Shown here: piece by piece, positions 1 through 5,711 of the stretch
Layout of the letters: each line of letters begins with the position of its first letter
How positions within the stretch are numbered: the stretch's first letter is position 1
Assembly (NCBI GenBank): GCA_946480815.1
Contig: CAMLLB010000086.1
Span: 1-7,080 of the forward strand
Reading direction: 5' to 3'
Source: an uncultured Flavobacteriales bacterium
Lineage (GTDB): Bacteria > Bacteroidota > Bacteroidia > Flavobacteriales > Crocinitomicaceae
Length of the DNA: 7,080 bases
The notes under the pieces: model-generated
Databases searched by the model: none
What the model saw: the letters and a program-made list of their open reading frames with translations, nothing else
Told to the model about the DNA's origin: nothing
Program-made: the position numbers and the translations under genes

Positions 1-1541
1 TTTCGTTTCTTCTTCTTCAAATCATAAATATCCGTCCTTCTGTCCTTCAGGTTCCTGACAGAACCAAACTGGTTTAATTCCCGCAAAAGTGTAATATCGA
101 CATCTGCGATCAGGATCATTTCCGTATTGGGAGTGGCTTCTGCTTTGATCCCGTTTGACGGAAAGGCAAAATCGCAGGGAGTAAAAACGATCGACTGCGA
201 ATACTGGATATCCATGTTGTGCACGTTTGGCAAGTTTCCGACACTTCCTGCAATTGCTACATAACACTCGTTTTCAATGGCCCGTGCCTGTGCGCAGTTC
301 CGTACACGTGAATACCCGTTTTGGGTATCCGTCAGGAAAGGAACAAAGAGAATATCCATTCCTTCACCGGCGAGTAAACGGCTTAATTCCGGGAACTCCA
401 CATCATAACAGATCAGGATCCCGATTTTTCCGCAATCCGTATCAAAGACCTGCAGGTGATTTCCGCCTTCCATTCCCCAAATCTTAGCTTCATCAGGCGT
501 TACGTGGATCTTTTCGAAGCTTTCAATGCGCCCGTCGCGGTGACACAGGTACCCGACGTTATACAATCGGTCGTTCTGGATTTCGGGCATACTTCCCGTT
601 ATGATATTGATATTGTAACTGATCGCCAGTTTGGAAAATTGCTGCGCCACCTCGTGTGTATATTTCGCTAATTCACGAATGGCCTGCGGTTCCGATAAAT
701 GGTTGTTTTCGGCCATTAAAGGAGCATTAAAAAATTCCGGGAACAAGGCAAAATCCGAGCGGTATCCGGAAACAGCATCCACAAAATACTCTGCCTGCTG
801 CATCAGATCGTCCAGGTTGGAGTAGGGACGCATTTGCCACTGGATCAATCCCAAACGTACAACCGTTTTGATCGCACTTGGCGCTTCGCTTTTTACTTCG
901 TAATATAAATTATCCCATTCCAGCAAAACAGCATAATCTTTTGAGAGCGAATCACCTTCCAGGTAATTTTTCAGGATTTTGGAAGGGTGAAAATCATTCG
1001 ATAACTGGAAATCAAGTACCGGATCGTGAATTTCCTTGCGTTTTACCTTTTCAATGTACTCTTTCGGCGACATTTCTTTCGCATAATGATGATAATTCGG
1101 GATCCGTCCGCCGAAAGCAATGCCTTTGAGATTCTTTTTCTCGCACAATTCCTTGCGGTAATCATACAATCGTCGTCCTAAACGCAAACCGCGAAATTCC
1201 CTTTTGATAAATACATCGATCCCATAGAGGACATTCCCGGTGGGGCGGTGTGTTTTGAACGTGTAATTCCCGGTAATCTGCTTGTAAGTATGTAAATGCT
1301 CATATTTCGAAGAATCCACGATGATGGAAAGTGCCACCCCGGCAATCTGGCCATTCACTTTAATGGCAACCTGTCCTTCCGGAAATTGATTGATGAGCGT
1401 TTCCACCTGTTTTCGCGTCCAATATGGATTCGCCAAACCCGCGTAAGACTCCACCATAGCCTCCTTCAGCGCTTCGTAGTCGTCAATACTCAGATAAGTC
1501 AGTTCAATGTTGTCAACAACGTCCATGCGATTGATTTTCAT
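1..1541 (-). CDS. GNAT acetyltransferase / carbon-nitrogen hydrolase fusion protein (3' end off the left edge)
   Basis: The minus strand encodes 513 residues with no stop before the left edge. An N-terminal GNAT-like domain (about residues 12-150) has its acetyl-CoA loop at RGLRLG (117-122), where the usual fourth-position Gly is Arg. A linker leads to a nitrilase-superfamily domain (about 225-505) with the full catalytic triad: Glu269 in FPEFF, Lys344 in FEKIHVTP and Cys378 in ICYDVEFPE. Known two-domain proteins of this kind are about 510-520 residues, so the stop is probably only a few codons outside. The start is the first ATG after an in-frame TAG (1553-1551). The protein should be a cytoplasmic amidase with an acyltransferase module; the substrate cannot be read from sequence. 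The gene is transcribed divergently from the sigma-factor gene. Several open frames overlap it on both strands but lack domain motifs. Family assignment is firm; function is inferred. Confidence 0.93.
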   Translation of the reverse strand, partial: MKINRMDVVDNIELTYLSIDDYEALKEAMVESYAGLANPYWTRKQVETLINQFPEGQVAIKVNGQIAGVALSIIVDSSKYEHLHTYKQITGNYTFKTHRPTGNVLYGIDVFIKREFRGLRLGRRLYDYRKELCEKKNLKGIAFGGRIPNYHHYAKEMSPKEYIEKVKRKEIHDPVLDFQLSNDFHPSKILKNYLEGDSLSKDYAVLLEWDNLYYEVKSEAPSAIKTVVRLGLIQWQMRPYSNLDDLMQQAEYFVDAVSGYRSDFALFPEFFNAPLMAENNHLSEPQAIRELAKYTHEVAQQFSKLAISYNINIITGSMPEIQNDRLYNVGYLCHRDGRIESFEKIHVTPDEAKIWGMEGGNHLQVFDTDCGKIGILICYDVEFPELSRLLAGEGMDILFVPFLTDTQNGYSRVRNCAQARAIENECYVAIAGSVGNLPNVHNMDIQYSQSIVFTPCDFAFPSNGIKAEATPNTEMILIADVDITLLRELNQFGSVRNLKDRRTDIYDLKKKKR

Positions 1542-1558
1542 AAAAGATACCTAAAAAT

Positions 1559-1566
1559 CAAATGTA
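1559..1566 (-). promoter_or_regulatory. Bacteroidota -7 promoter element (TACATTTG) for the GNAT/nitrilase gene
   Basis: The minus strand reads TACATTTG, an exact match to the Bacteroidota -7 consensus TAnnTTTG. With its final G at -7, transcription would start near 1552, leaving a leader of about 11 nt before the ATG at 1541. I found no TTG -33 element at the usual 17-23 bp distance, so the call rests on the -7 element and its position. Confidence 0.5.
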
Positions 1567-1604
1567 CCGGTCGAATGTTGGGTGAGAATTAAGGAAATTT
1601 TAGA

Positions 1605-1656
1605 GAATTGCGAATTGCGTCCGTCAGCTGACGGAGCGAATTACGAATTACGAATT
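1605..1656. repeat. GAATTGC/GAATTAC heptamer repeats flanking a perfect 16-bp palindrome
   Basis: Two copies of GAATTGC (1605-1611, 1612-1618) are followed by the perfect palindrome TCCGTCAG|CTGACGGA (1620-1635), then two copies of GAATTAC (1638-1644, 1645-1651) and a partial GAATT (1652-1656). The right-hand heptamer is the same repeat as the array at the right edge of the window (there in the phase ACGAATT). The palindrome could form an 8-bp stem only with the usual loop cost, and no T-run follows, so it is not an obvious terminator. Confidence 0.85.
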
Positions 1657-1663
1657 TTTAGGA

Positions 1664-1747
1664 TTATCCTTCAAACTGCTTTGGCGAAGACGGATTCAAA
1701 ACGGCTCTTACGTTGATCAGATGAGGGGGATCATGAAAAGTAGGTGG
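1664..1747 (-). other. Short open remnant without start codon (possible degenerate coding fragment or repeat)
   Basis: The minus strand stays open for 27 sense codons before a TAA at 1666-1664, reading PPTFHDPPHLINVRAV and ending NPSSPKQFEG. An in-frame TAA lies two codons upstream (1753-1751) and there is no ATG, so it cannot be a gene as it stands. It may be the end of a decayed gene or part of a dispersed intergenic repeat that happens to stay open. I cannot assign a family. Confidence 0.25.
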
Positions 1748-1821
1748 AAATTACTTCTCACTAATGTGTATTTTTAATGATGTAAGTAACCAAAATCACT
1801 TCATTTTTCCATCCTCTGACC

Positions 1822-1876
1822 ATCAAGTATGGATCAAGTATGGATAGAGCATAGGTAAAGCAGGGATAGAGTATGG
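1822..1876. repeat. Degenerate ~11-bp tandem repeat, five units
   Basis: Two perfect copies of ATCAAGTATGG (1822-1832, 1833-1843) are followed by three diverged units: ATAGAGCATAGG (1844-1855), TAAAGCAGGG (1856-1865) and ATAGAGTATGG (1866-1876). The common core is A-GtATGG. There is no long spacer, so it is not a CRISPR. Confidence 0.75.
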
Positions 1877-2033
1877 AAATGTTATAGAATTAACACGCAT
1901 TTTTGCTGGGGTTTCATATGGTTTTGGGTGAAAATTAGCGCTCAATCGAAGTCCAAAACTCCCTGTCTGGTGAATTCTCAAATATGTAAATAAGGTGATT
2001 CTGAGCTCCAGTTCTGAATAATTTGCAATTCGT

Positions 2034-2053
2034 ATCCCGATAGCTATCGGGAT
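2034..2053. repeat. Perfect 20-bp palindrome ATCCCGATAG|CTATCGGGAT
   Basis: The two 10-bp halves are exact reverse complements, centred on AGCT between 2043 and 2044. The same AGCT centre is found in the palindrome at 1620-1635. A reverse-orientation heptamer (AATTCGT) abuts it at 2027-2033. It lies about 65 bp upstream of the candidate sigma-factor promoter. From memory, closely similar palindromes recur between genes in Bacteroidota, but I cannot verify this here. It could be a repetitive element, a hairpin or a protein-binding site. Confidence 0.8.
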
Positions 2054-2115
2054 TTGGCTCCACCTTTTTTGGCAATGAAAAAAGTTGGAATAGATCAATT
2101 TGCGACATTCGTAAT

Positions 2116-2123
2116 TAATTTTG
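2116..2123 (+). promoter_or_regulatory. Candidate -7 promoter element (TAATTTTG) for the sigma-factor operon
   Basis: TAATTTTG fits TAnnTTTG exactly and would place the transcript start near 2130, about 36 nt before the chosen ATG at 2166. The nearest -33-like elements are TTTG at 2099-2102 (spacer 13 bp) and TTG at 2085-2087 (spacer 28 bp); both lie outside the usual spacing, so this is a weak call. Confidence 0.4.
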
Positions 2124-2165
2124 TTTACCTTTTCACTTTCCCGACATTCTCTTGAAAATACCTCC

Positions 2166-2696
2166 ATGATTGGACCCGCAACAATGCAGCAAGAACTCAA
2201 ACAACTCTATCGGAAATGGCCGGATATCCGTCGTTATCTGAAGACTTTGGGCTGCGATCAGGTGAGTGCCGAGGATATTTTCCAGGAAGCTTTGCTGATT
2301 TACGTCCGGAAACGGGAGTCTTCGGAATTCGAACTGACCGTTGAACCTTTTTTCTACGTGCGGAACACCTGCAAATTATTGTGGTACAACCAGGCACGTA
2401 AGGAACAAAAACAGTTTTCAACCGAGTTACATGAAAACATCGAGGCAACAGAAGATCAGTGGTTTGAAAAAGAAATGAAAATCCGGGAAGTGGAATCAAC
2501 CCTTGGGAAATTAGGTGCTCAATGCCAGGAATTGCTGCAATTGTTTTACGGCTTGGGATGGAATATGGTAGATATTGCAAAGAAAATAGGCTTACGCAAC
2601 GACAAAGTAGCGAAAGCACAAAAATACCGCTGCCTGCAAAAAGCAAAAGAATTGATCCGGGAACGGGAAGAAATGGTTGAACCGATTAAAGCTTAA
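2166..2696 (+). CDS. RNA polymerase sigma factor, sigma-70/ECF-like
   Basis: The 176-residue product has the two-domain layout of small sigma-70 family factors. Residues about 15-85 correspond to region 2, with SAEDIFQEALL (34-44) matching the usual AED-x-x-Q-E-x-F/L core and FFYVRNTCKLLWYNQARKEQ (62-81) as the region 2.3/2.4-like helix. Residues about 108-165 form region 4, with a helix-turn-helix around MVDIAKKIGLRNDKVAKAQ. The frame extends upstream to a TTG at 2121, but that codon lies inside the candidate -7 element, so I chose the ATG at 2166; ATG 2184 is an alternative. The next gene begins 3 bp after the stop, suggesting translational coupling with its probable anti-sigma partner. Target promoters are unknown; autoregulation is usual for the class but no operator is evident. 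Region 2 is divergent, so the exact subgroup is uncertain. Confidence 0.88.
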   Translation: MIGPATMQQELKQLYRKWPDIRRYLKTLGCDQVSAEDIFQEALLIYVRKRESSEFELTVEPFFYVRNTCKLLWYNQARKEQKQFSTELHENIEATEDQWFEKEMKIREVESTLGKLGAQCQELLQLFYGLGWNMVDIAKKIGLRNDKVAKAQKYRCLQKAKELIREREEMVEPIKA

Positions 2697-2699
2697 GAC

Positions 2700-3704
2700 A
2701 TGGAAACAAATTGGAATCAACTCATAGAACGTTACCTGCAAAACGAACTTTCGGAAGAGGGAAGAAATGCTTTTGAACAGGAATTGCAGATCAATCCCGA
2801 ACTCAGAGAAGAACTGGAAATGCATCAGCTCATTCAATCGGCGGCAAAGCGTGCCTCCCAGCGAAACATGATCCGGCAGACGGGGAAATTGTATCAGAGA
2901 AACCTGCGCATCAAACAATTCACAGTCGGAATTGTTGTCGCTGTAACAACAACTATCGGCGTTATTTACTGGGTCAATCATGCGAATAAACAGGAAAACA
3001 AGGCGCGAAATGAACTCCCAAATCAGGCAAATCCGCAAATTGCGGACAGAACATCATCGAAATTAAACACAGGAATATCTGAGGGAAAAGACACATTATC
3101 AGATGGACAAACCCAAACAGGAGCCAAAAGTTCGCTTATTCAACCTACTGATTGGAATGCGGCCACAGAAAGTGATTCCCGAATGAATGCGTATCTGAAT
3201 GTATTGAAAAAACGTTCCGGCAATCGAACAGAAGATAAGTCCATCAGTAATTCGATAAAAACACAATGGATTTCCCCGAAAGCAGATTCACTTCCGCTTC
3301 CGAAACCGACAGAGCTGGTTTTGGGATATGCAACGAATGAATTGAAGCGTGAAACGATCGAATCAAAAATTCCTTCCGGTACACTGGATAGAAATACGTT
3401 ATGGATGCAGAAATACGACAGTGTCGGTAAGTTCAATGAGTTGTATTGCGGGTATGCACTGGTCATGGACAAGGCAAAATTCGGATTTGTAGATTCTGAC
3501 GGAAAGGTATTTATTCCATTGATCTACGATCAGATTGTGGTGACAACCAATATCAAGTCCTCCAAACAGAAGAACAAACGTTTGAAGAAAAAAGTATTGT
3601 ATATCCCGAAACGTTCCGGAAAGGACGTGAAAGATTGTGAGGAAGGAGTCATTAAAGTTTCGATCGAAAGTGCTCCCGAGCCAGAAGGGATGAAGGTGAA
3701 ATAA
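2700..3704 (+). CDS. Probable membrane anti-sigma factor with C-terminal WG repeat
   Basis: The 334-residue protein has a charged N-terminal segment (1-70; NWNQLIERYLQNELSEEGRN) of the type found at the start of Bacteroidota anti-sigma factors. One transmembrane helix follows (about 74-92; FTVGIVVAVTTTIGVIYWV), preceded by basic residues, which predicts N-in/C-out topology. A low-complexity Ser/Thr/Asn/Lys-rich linker (about 95-235) leads to one WG-type repeat at 251-279, with GFVDSDGKVFIPLIYDQI as its core, and a basic, Lys-rich tail. No zinc-binding HxxxCxxC motif is present. The 3-bp spacing to the sigma gene supports a sigma/anti-sigma pair in which the periplasmic part senses a signal and the cytoplasmic N-terminus holds the sigma factor. 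This is inference from architecture and context; the N-terminal domain is not diagnostic alone. No terminator follows directly. Confidence 0.75.
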   Translation: METNWNQLIERYLQNELSEEGRNAFEQELQINPELREELEMHQLIQSAAKRASQRNMIRQTGKLYQRNLRIKQFTVGIVVAVTTTIGVIYWVNHANKQENKARNELPNQANPQIADRTSSKLNTGISEGKDTLSDGQTQTGAKSSLIQPTDWNAATESDSRMNAYLNVLKKRSGNRTEDKSISNSIKTQWISPKADSLPLPKPTELVLGYATNELKRETIESKIPSGTLDRNTLWMQKYDSVGKFNELYCGYALVMDKAKFGFVDSDGKVFIPLIYDQIVVTTNIKSSKQKNKRLKKKVLYIPKRSGKDVKDCEEGVIKVSIESAPEPEGMKVK

Positions 3705-3737
3705 GAGTTAGAGTCTTGATAAATTGAAGAAACATTT

Positions 3738-3807
3738 AGACTAAAGACATAAGACAAGAGACCAAAGACAATTCTGTCTATAGTCTTCTGTCTATGGTCT
3801 TGAGTCT
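3738..3807. repeat. Imperfect inverted repeat, 33-bp arms with 4-bp loop
   Basis: The left arm (3738-3770) is built from repeated AGAC/AAGAC units and the right arm (3775-3807) from GTCT/AGTCTT units. Aligned without gaps, 25 of 33 positions pair, and the loop is ATTC (3771-3774). No T-run follows either arm, so it is not a classical intrinsic terminator, though a transcript from the sigma operon would fold here. It ends about 10 bp before the helicase -7 element. Confidence 0.75.
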
Positions 3808-3817
3808 TAAAAAAGGC

Positions 3818-3825
3818 TACCTTTG
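3818..3825 (+). promoter_or_regulatory. -7 promoter element (TACCTTTG) for the DEAD-box helicase, near-leaderless
   Basis: TACCTTTG is an exact TAnnTTTG match. The ATG at 3830 starts only 5 nt after its last base, so a start site placed 7 nt beyond that G falls at or just inside the start codon. A TTG at 3800-3802 gives a 15-bp spacer, slightly shorter than usual. The mRNA from this promoter would be leaderless or nearly so. Confidence 0.55.
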
Positions 3826-3829
3826 CACC

Positions 3830-4933
3830 ATGAAAACGAATTCACCGATTAATCCGAAGCTTTTAAGCCGTTTGGCTGAGCTTGGATTTACGAATCCGAC
3901 CCCAATCCAGGAACATGCCTGGAAACATTTGATCGAAAAACATCAGGACTATGTTGGCCAGGCACATACAGGTTCCGGGAAAACAATTGCTTACGGTGTT
4001 CCTCTGCTTCAGCGAATTGACGCAAAGGACAAAGATGTGCAGGCCGTTGTGTTGGTTCCAACGCGTGAATTGGTTGTTCAAACCTCTAAAACCTTGTTCA
4101 AACTTTCCAAGAACCTGGATAAATTCTTCATACAGTCCATTGTAAAAGGAGACGATATTGAACAGCAAAAGCGGGACCTTCAGCGTCCTACCCAGGTGTT
4201 GGTAGCAACTCCAGGAAGATTGCTTGAATTAATTCGTTTAAAGGCAGTTTCATTACGGCGGGTAAAAACCATTGTTCTGGATGAAGCTGATGAATTGTAC
4301 GCGAAAGGCTTTATGAAGGAAATCGATAAAATTCTGGGAGAAACCAACGATTTTCATAAAAAATGGCTCTTTTCTGCAACGATTCATGGGGAATTAACCA
4401 AGTGGATCAGGCAAACGTTGCACACGGATGCACCAAAAGCCGTGATCGCGACCAAAGAAGTCATGAATCCGCGGATTGAACACCAATACGTAGAGTGCCA
4501 GAAAGAAGATAAACCGATGTTGTTATTGGAATTCCTCGGCACGATGAAAAAAGGACGGGGAATTATCTTTTGCAGAACAAAAGGTGATGTGGAGCATGTT
4601 GCACGTTTCCTGAGAACGCATGAGAAAAAGGTGACCGAAATTTATGGTGAAATGTTCCCGAAAGAACGTGAAAAAGCCATGCGCATGTTCTCCCAGGAGC
4701 ATACACAGTATTTGGTGGCTTCCGATATTGCAGCCCGTGGAATGGATTTTCCGGACCTGGCATTTGTGGTTCATTACCAATTACCGGATGATCCGGATTA
4801 TTATACACACAGAAGCGGGAGAACTGCAAGAGCAGGGAAGCGCGGGATTTCTTTGAGTTTGGTGGAATCTATCGAACGAAAGAAACTGCGTTATATCCAG
4901 GATTTATTACATGTGGATTTTATCCAATTGTAA
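3830..4933 (+). CDS. DEAD-box ATP-dependent RNA helicase (compact form)
   Basis: The 367-residue protein carries the DEAD-box core in order: Q motif LGFTNPTPIQ (18-27), Walker A AHTGSGKT (45-52), PTREL (77-81), TPGR (127-130), DEAD (151-154), SAT (182-184), the RecA-2 strand IIFCRT (245-250), ASDIAARGMDFPD (297-309) and HRSGRTARAG (327-336). It ends about 30 residues after motif VI, with no basic tail or RNA-binding extension, so it is a near-minimal two-RecA helicase that unwinds short RNA duplexes using ATP. Motif VI has Ala for the more usual Gly in GRTGR. The frame opens 12 codons earlier at 3794, but those codons lie in the inverted repeat and the -7 element, so ATG 3830 is preferred. 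Likely roles are mRNA turnover, ribosome assembly or cold adaptation; the sequence does not decide between them or between named subfamilies. Confidence 0.95.
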   Translation: MKTNSPINPKLLSRLAELGFTNPTPIQEHAWKHLIEKHQDYVGQAHTGSGKTIAYGVPLLQRIDAKDKDVQAVVLVPTRELVVQTSKTLFKLSKNLDKFFIQSIVKGDDIEQQKRDLQRPTQVLVATPGRLLELIRLKAVSLRRVKTIVLDEADELYAKGFMKEIDKILGETNDFHKKWLFSATIHGELTKWIRQTLHTDAPKAVIATKEVMNPRIEHQYVECQKEDKPMLLLEFLGTMKKGRGIIFCRTKGDVEHVARFLRTHEKKVTEIYGEMFPKEREKAMRMFSQEHTQYLVASDIAARGMDFPDLAFVVHYQLPDDPDYYTHRSGRTARAGKRGISLSLVESIERKKLRYIQDLLHVDFIQL

Positions 4934-4958
4934 GGTTGGATTTTAAATCCTAGATTTG
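4928..4958 (+). promoter_or_regulatory. Bacteroidota promoter (TTG-N20-TAGATTTG) with internal dyad for the FNR-like gene
   Basis: TTG at 4928-4930, overlapping the last helicase codon, and TAGATTTG at 4951-4958 are separated by 20 bp, within the usual range; this is the best complete promoter in the window. The start site would be near 4965, giving about 7 nt of leader before the ATG at 4972. The spacer holds the perfect dyad GGATTT-T-AAATCC (4938-4950), and AAATC-CTA-GATTT (4945-4957) overlaps it, reaching into the -7 element: a candidate operator. Confidence 0.65.
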
Positions 4959-4971
4959 CAGAGTAGAACAG

Positions 4972-5664
4972 ATGGAAAAATCGCACAAACATGTCAATTG
5001 TCAGGACTGCGCCGTAAGGTCGAATAGTCTTTTCGGGCATTTTAGCAATGAAGAGATAGGCGATTTGGACCAGCACAAAAGTTGTTCGTTCTACAAGAAA
5101 AATCAAAGCATTTTCATAGAAGGAAGTTTCCCAAGAGGAGTTTATTGCATCAATAGCGGAAAGGCAAAGGTATATGCCCTTGGGGATGAAGGGAAGGAAC
5201 AGATCGTTCACATTGCAAAATCAGGAGAAGTAATCGGTTTCCGTGCCATGCTGAGTGGAGAGCCCTATAAACTGTCTGCTTCAACGCTGGAAGATTCCAA
5301 TATCTGTTTCGTTTCAAAGGATGATTTCCTCAATATGCTAGATAACATCCCGAGTCTTCGGAATTCGCTGATCCAGGAATTATCAAAAGAATTGGGGGAA
5401 CGTGCTATTTTTATTACCAACCTGGCGCAAAAAACAGTTCGTGAGCGATTGGCTTATTCACTCATAATCCTTTCGGATGTTTACGGAGAAGAGCCCATCA
5501 ACCTTTCACGTGAAGACCTGGCTAATTTCGTTGGAACGGCTACAGAAACGTTAATTCGCCTGCTAAAGGAACTCAAGGAAGAAGGGTTAATAGATACACA
5601 AACCCGCAAGATCTTTATTCTCAGAAAAGAGGAATTGCTGCAACTGGCAGGTGGACACCGTTAA
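4972..5664 (+). CDS. FNR-like Crp/Fnr family transcriptional regulator
   Basis: This 230-residue cytoplasmic protein has a cyclic-nucleotide-binding-fold sensor domain (about 20-135), a dimerisation helix (about 130-165) and a C-terminal winged helix-turn-helix (about 177-215). It resembles E. coli FNR more than CRP: an N-terminal CQDC (10-13) matches FNR Cys20/Cys23, LEDSNIC (106-112) aligns with the FNR segment holding Cys122, and the C-terminal QLAGGHR resembles FNR QLAGHTR. The position of FNR Cys29 is Ser19 here; other cysteines are 38 and 59. In the recognition helix TETLIRLL, Glu192 and Arg196 match FNR Glu209 and Arg213, while Ser212 is Ile195. No cAMP-type phosphate-binding RxS is evident. 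Known FNR proteins sense oxygen through a [4Fe-4S] cluster; whether this one does is open. It has its own promoter and precedes pepT by 116 bp, which suggests it may control that gene. Confidence 0.9.
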   Translation: MEKSHKHVNCQDCAVRSNSLFGHFSNEEIGDLDQHKSCSFYKKNQSIFIEGSFPRGVYCINSGKAKVYALGDEGKEQIVHIAKSGEVIGFRAMLSGEPYKLSASTLEDSNICFVSKDDFLNMLDNIPSLRNSLIQELSKELGERAIFITNLAQKTVRERLAYSLIILSDVYGEEPINLSREDLANFVGTATETLIRLLKELKEEGLIDTQTRKIFILRKEELLQLAGGHR

Positions 5665-5711
5665 TAAGTGAGTTTCTGAAGAGACTTTCGCAAATGTCGA
5701 ATTATTCGGTT

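Larger units (their letters stand above)
1567..2115. other. Gene-poor, repeat-rich intergenic region
   Basis: No credible gene lies between the divergent GNAT/nitrilase and sigma-factor genes. The stretch holds heptamer repeats around a palindrome (1605-1656), a short minus-strand open remnant (1664-1747), a degenerate 11-bp tandem repeat (1822-1876), a lone heptamer in reverse orientation (AATTCGT, 2027-2033) abutting a perfect 20-bp palindrome (2034-2053), and a partial reverse heptamer match (2107-2116). I see nothing recognisable at about 1750-1820 or 1880-2025. The one long frame across it (minus strand, 1823-2200) runs into the sigma-factor gene, translates the repeats and matches no family I know. 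It is best read as an accumulation site for small non-coding repeats. Confidence 0.7.

Noticed and set aside
1542..1570. FNR-type site near the GNAT/nitrilase start (TTGAT-TTTT-AGGTA, minus strand)
   Set aside because: Only 7 of 10 positions match, and the right half fits at just two of five bases; it overlaps the expected transcript start in AT-rich DNA, so chance is likely.
22..1592. Several short open frames on both strands across the left part (for example 227-487, 456-671, 1296-1592 plus; 22-267 minus)
   Set aside because: They overlap the continuous 513-codon GNAT/nitrilase frame, which has intact catalytic motifs; none of the short frames shows a domain.
1600..2120. Insertion sequence or attachment site
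   Set aside because: There is no transposase frame, no terminal inverted repeats bounding a unit and no target duplication; the palindromes are too short and symmetrical to be IS ends on their own.
2121..2165. Upstream TTG start for the sigma factor
   Set aside because: The TTG lies within the candidate -7 element TAATTTTG, and the extra 15 residues have no counterpart in the family fold.
1823..2200. 125-codon minus-strand frame across the intergenic region
   Set aside because: It translates the tandem repeat and palindrome, overlaps the start of the sigma-factor gene and resembles no protein family I know.
2197..3038. Minus-strand frames of about 150 codons opposite the sigma and anti-sigma genes
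   Set aside because: They are antisense to genes with clear domain features and have no motifs of their own.
3738..3807. Intrinsic terminator for the sigma operon
   Set aside because: There is a strong inverted repeat but no following T-run on either strand, and many mismatches; it is kept as an inverted repeat only.
3794..3829. Upstream ATG start for the DEAD-box helicase
   Set aside because: The 12 extra codons come from the inverted repeat and the promoter element; the family fold begins after the ATG at 3830.
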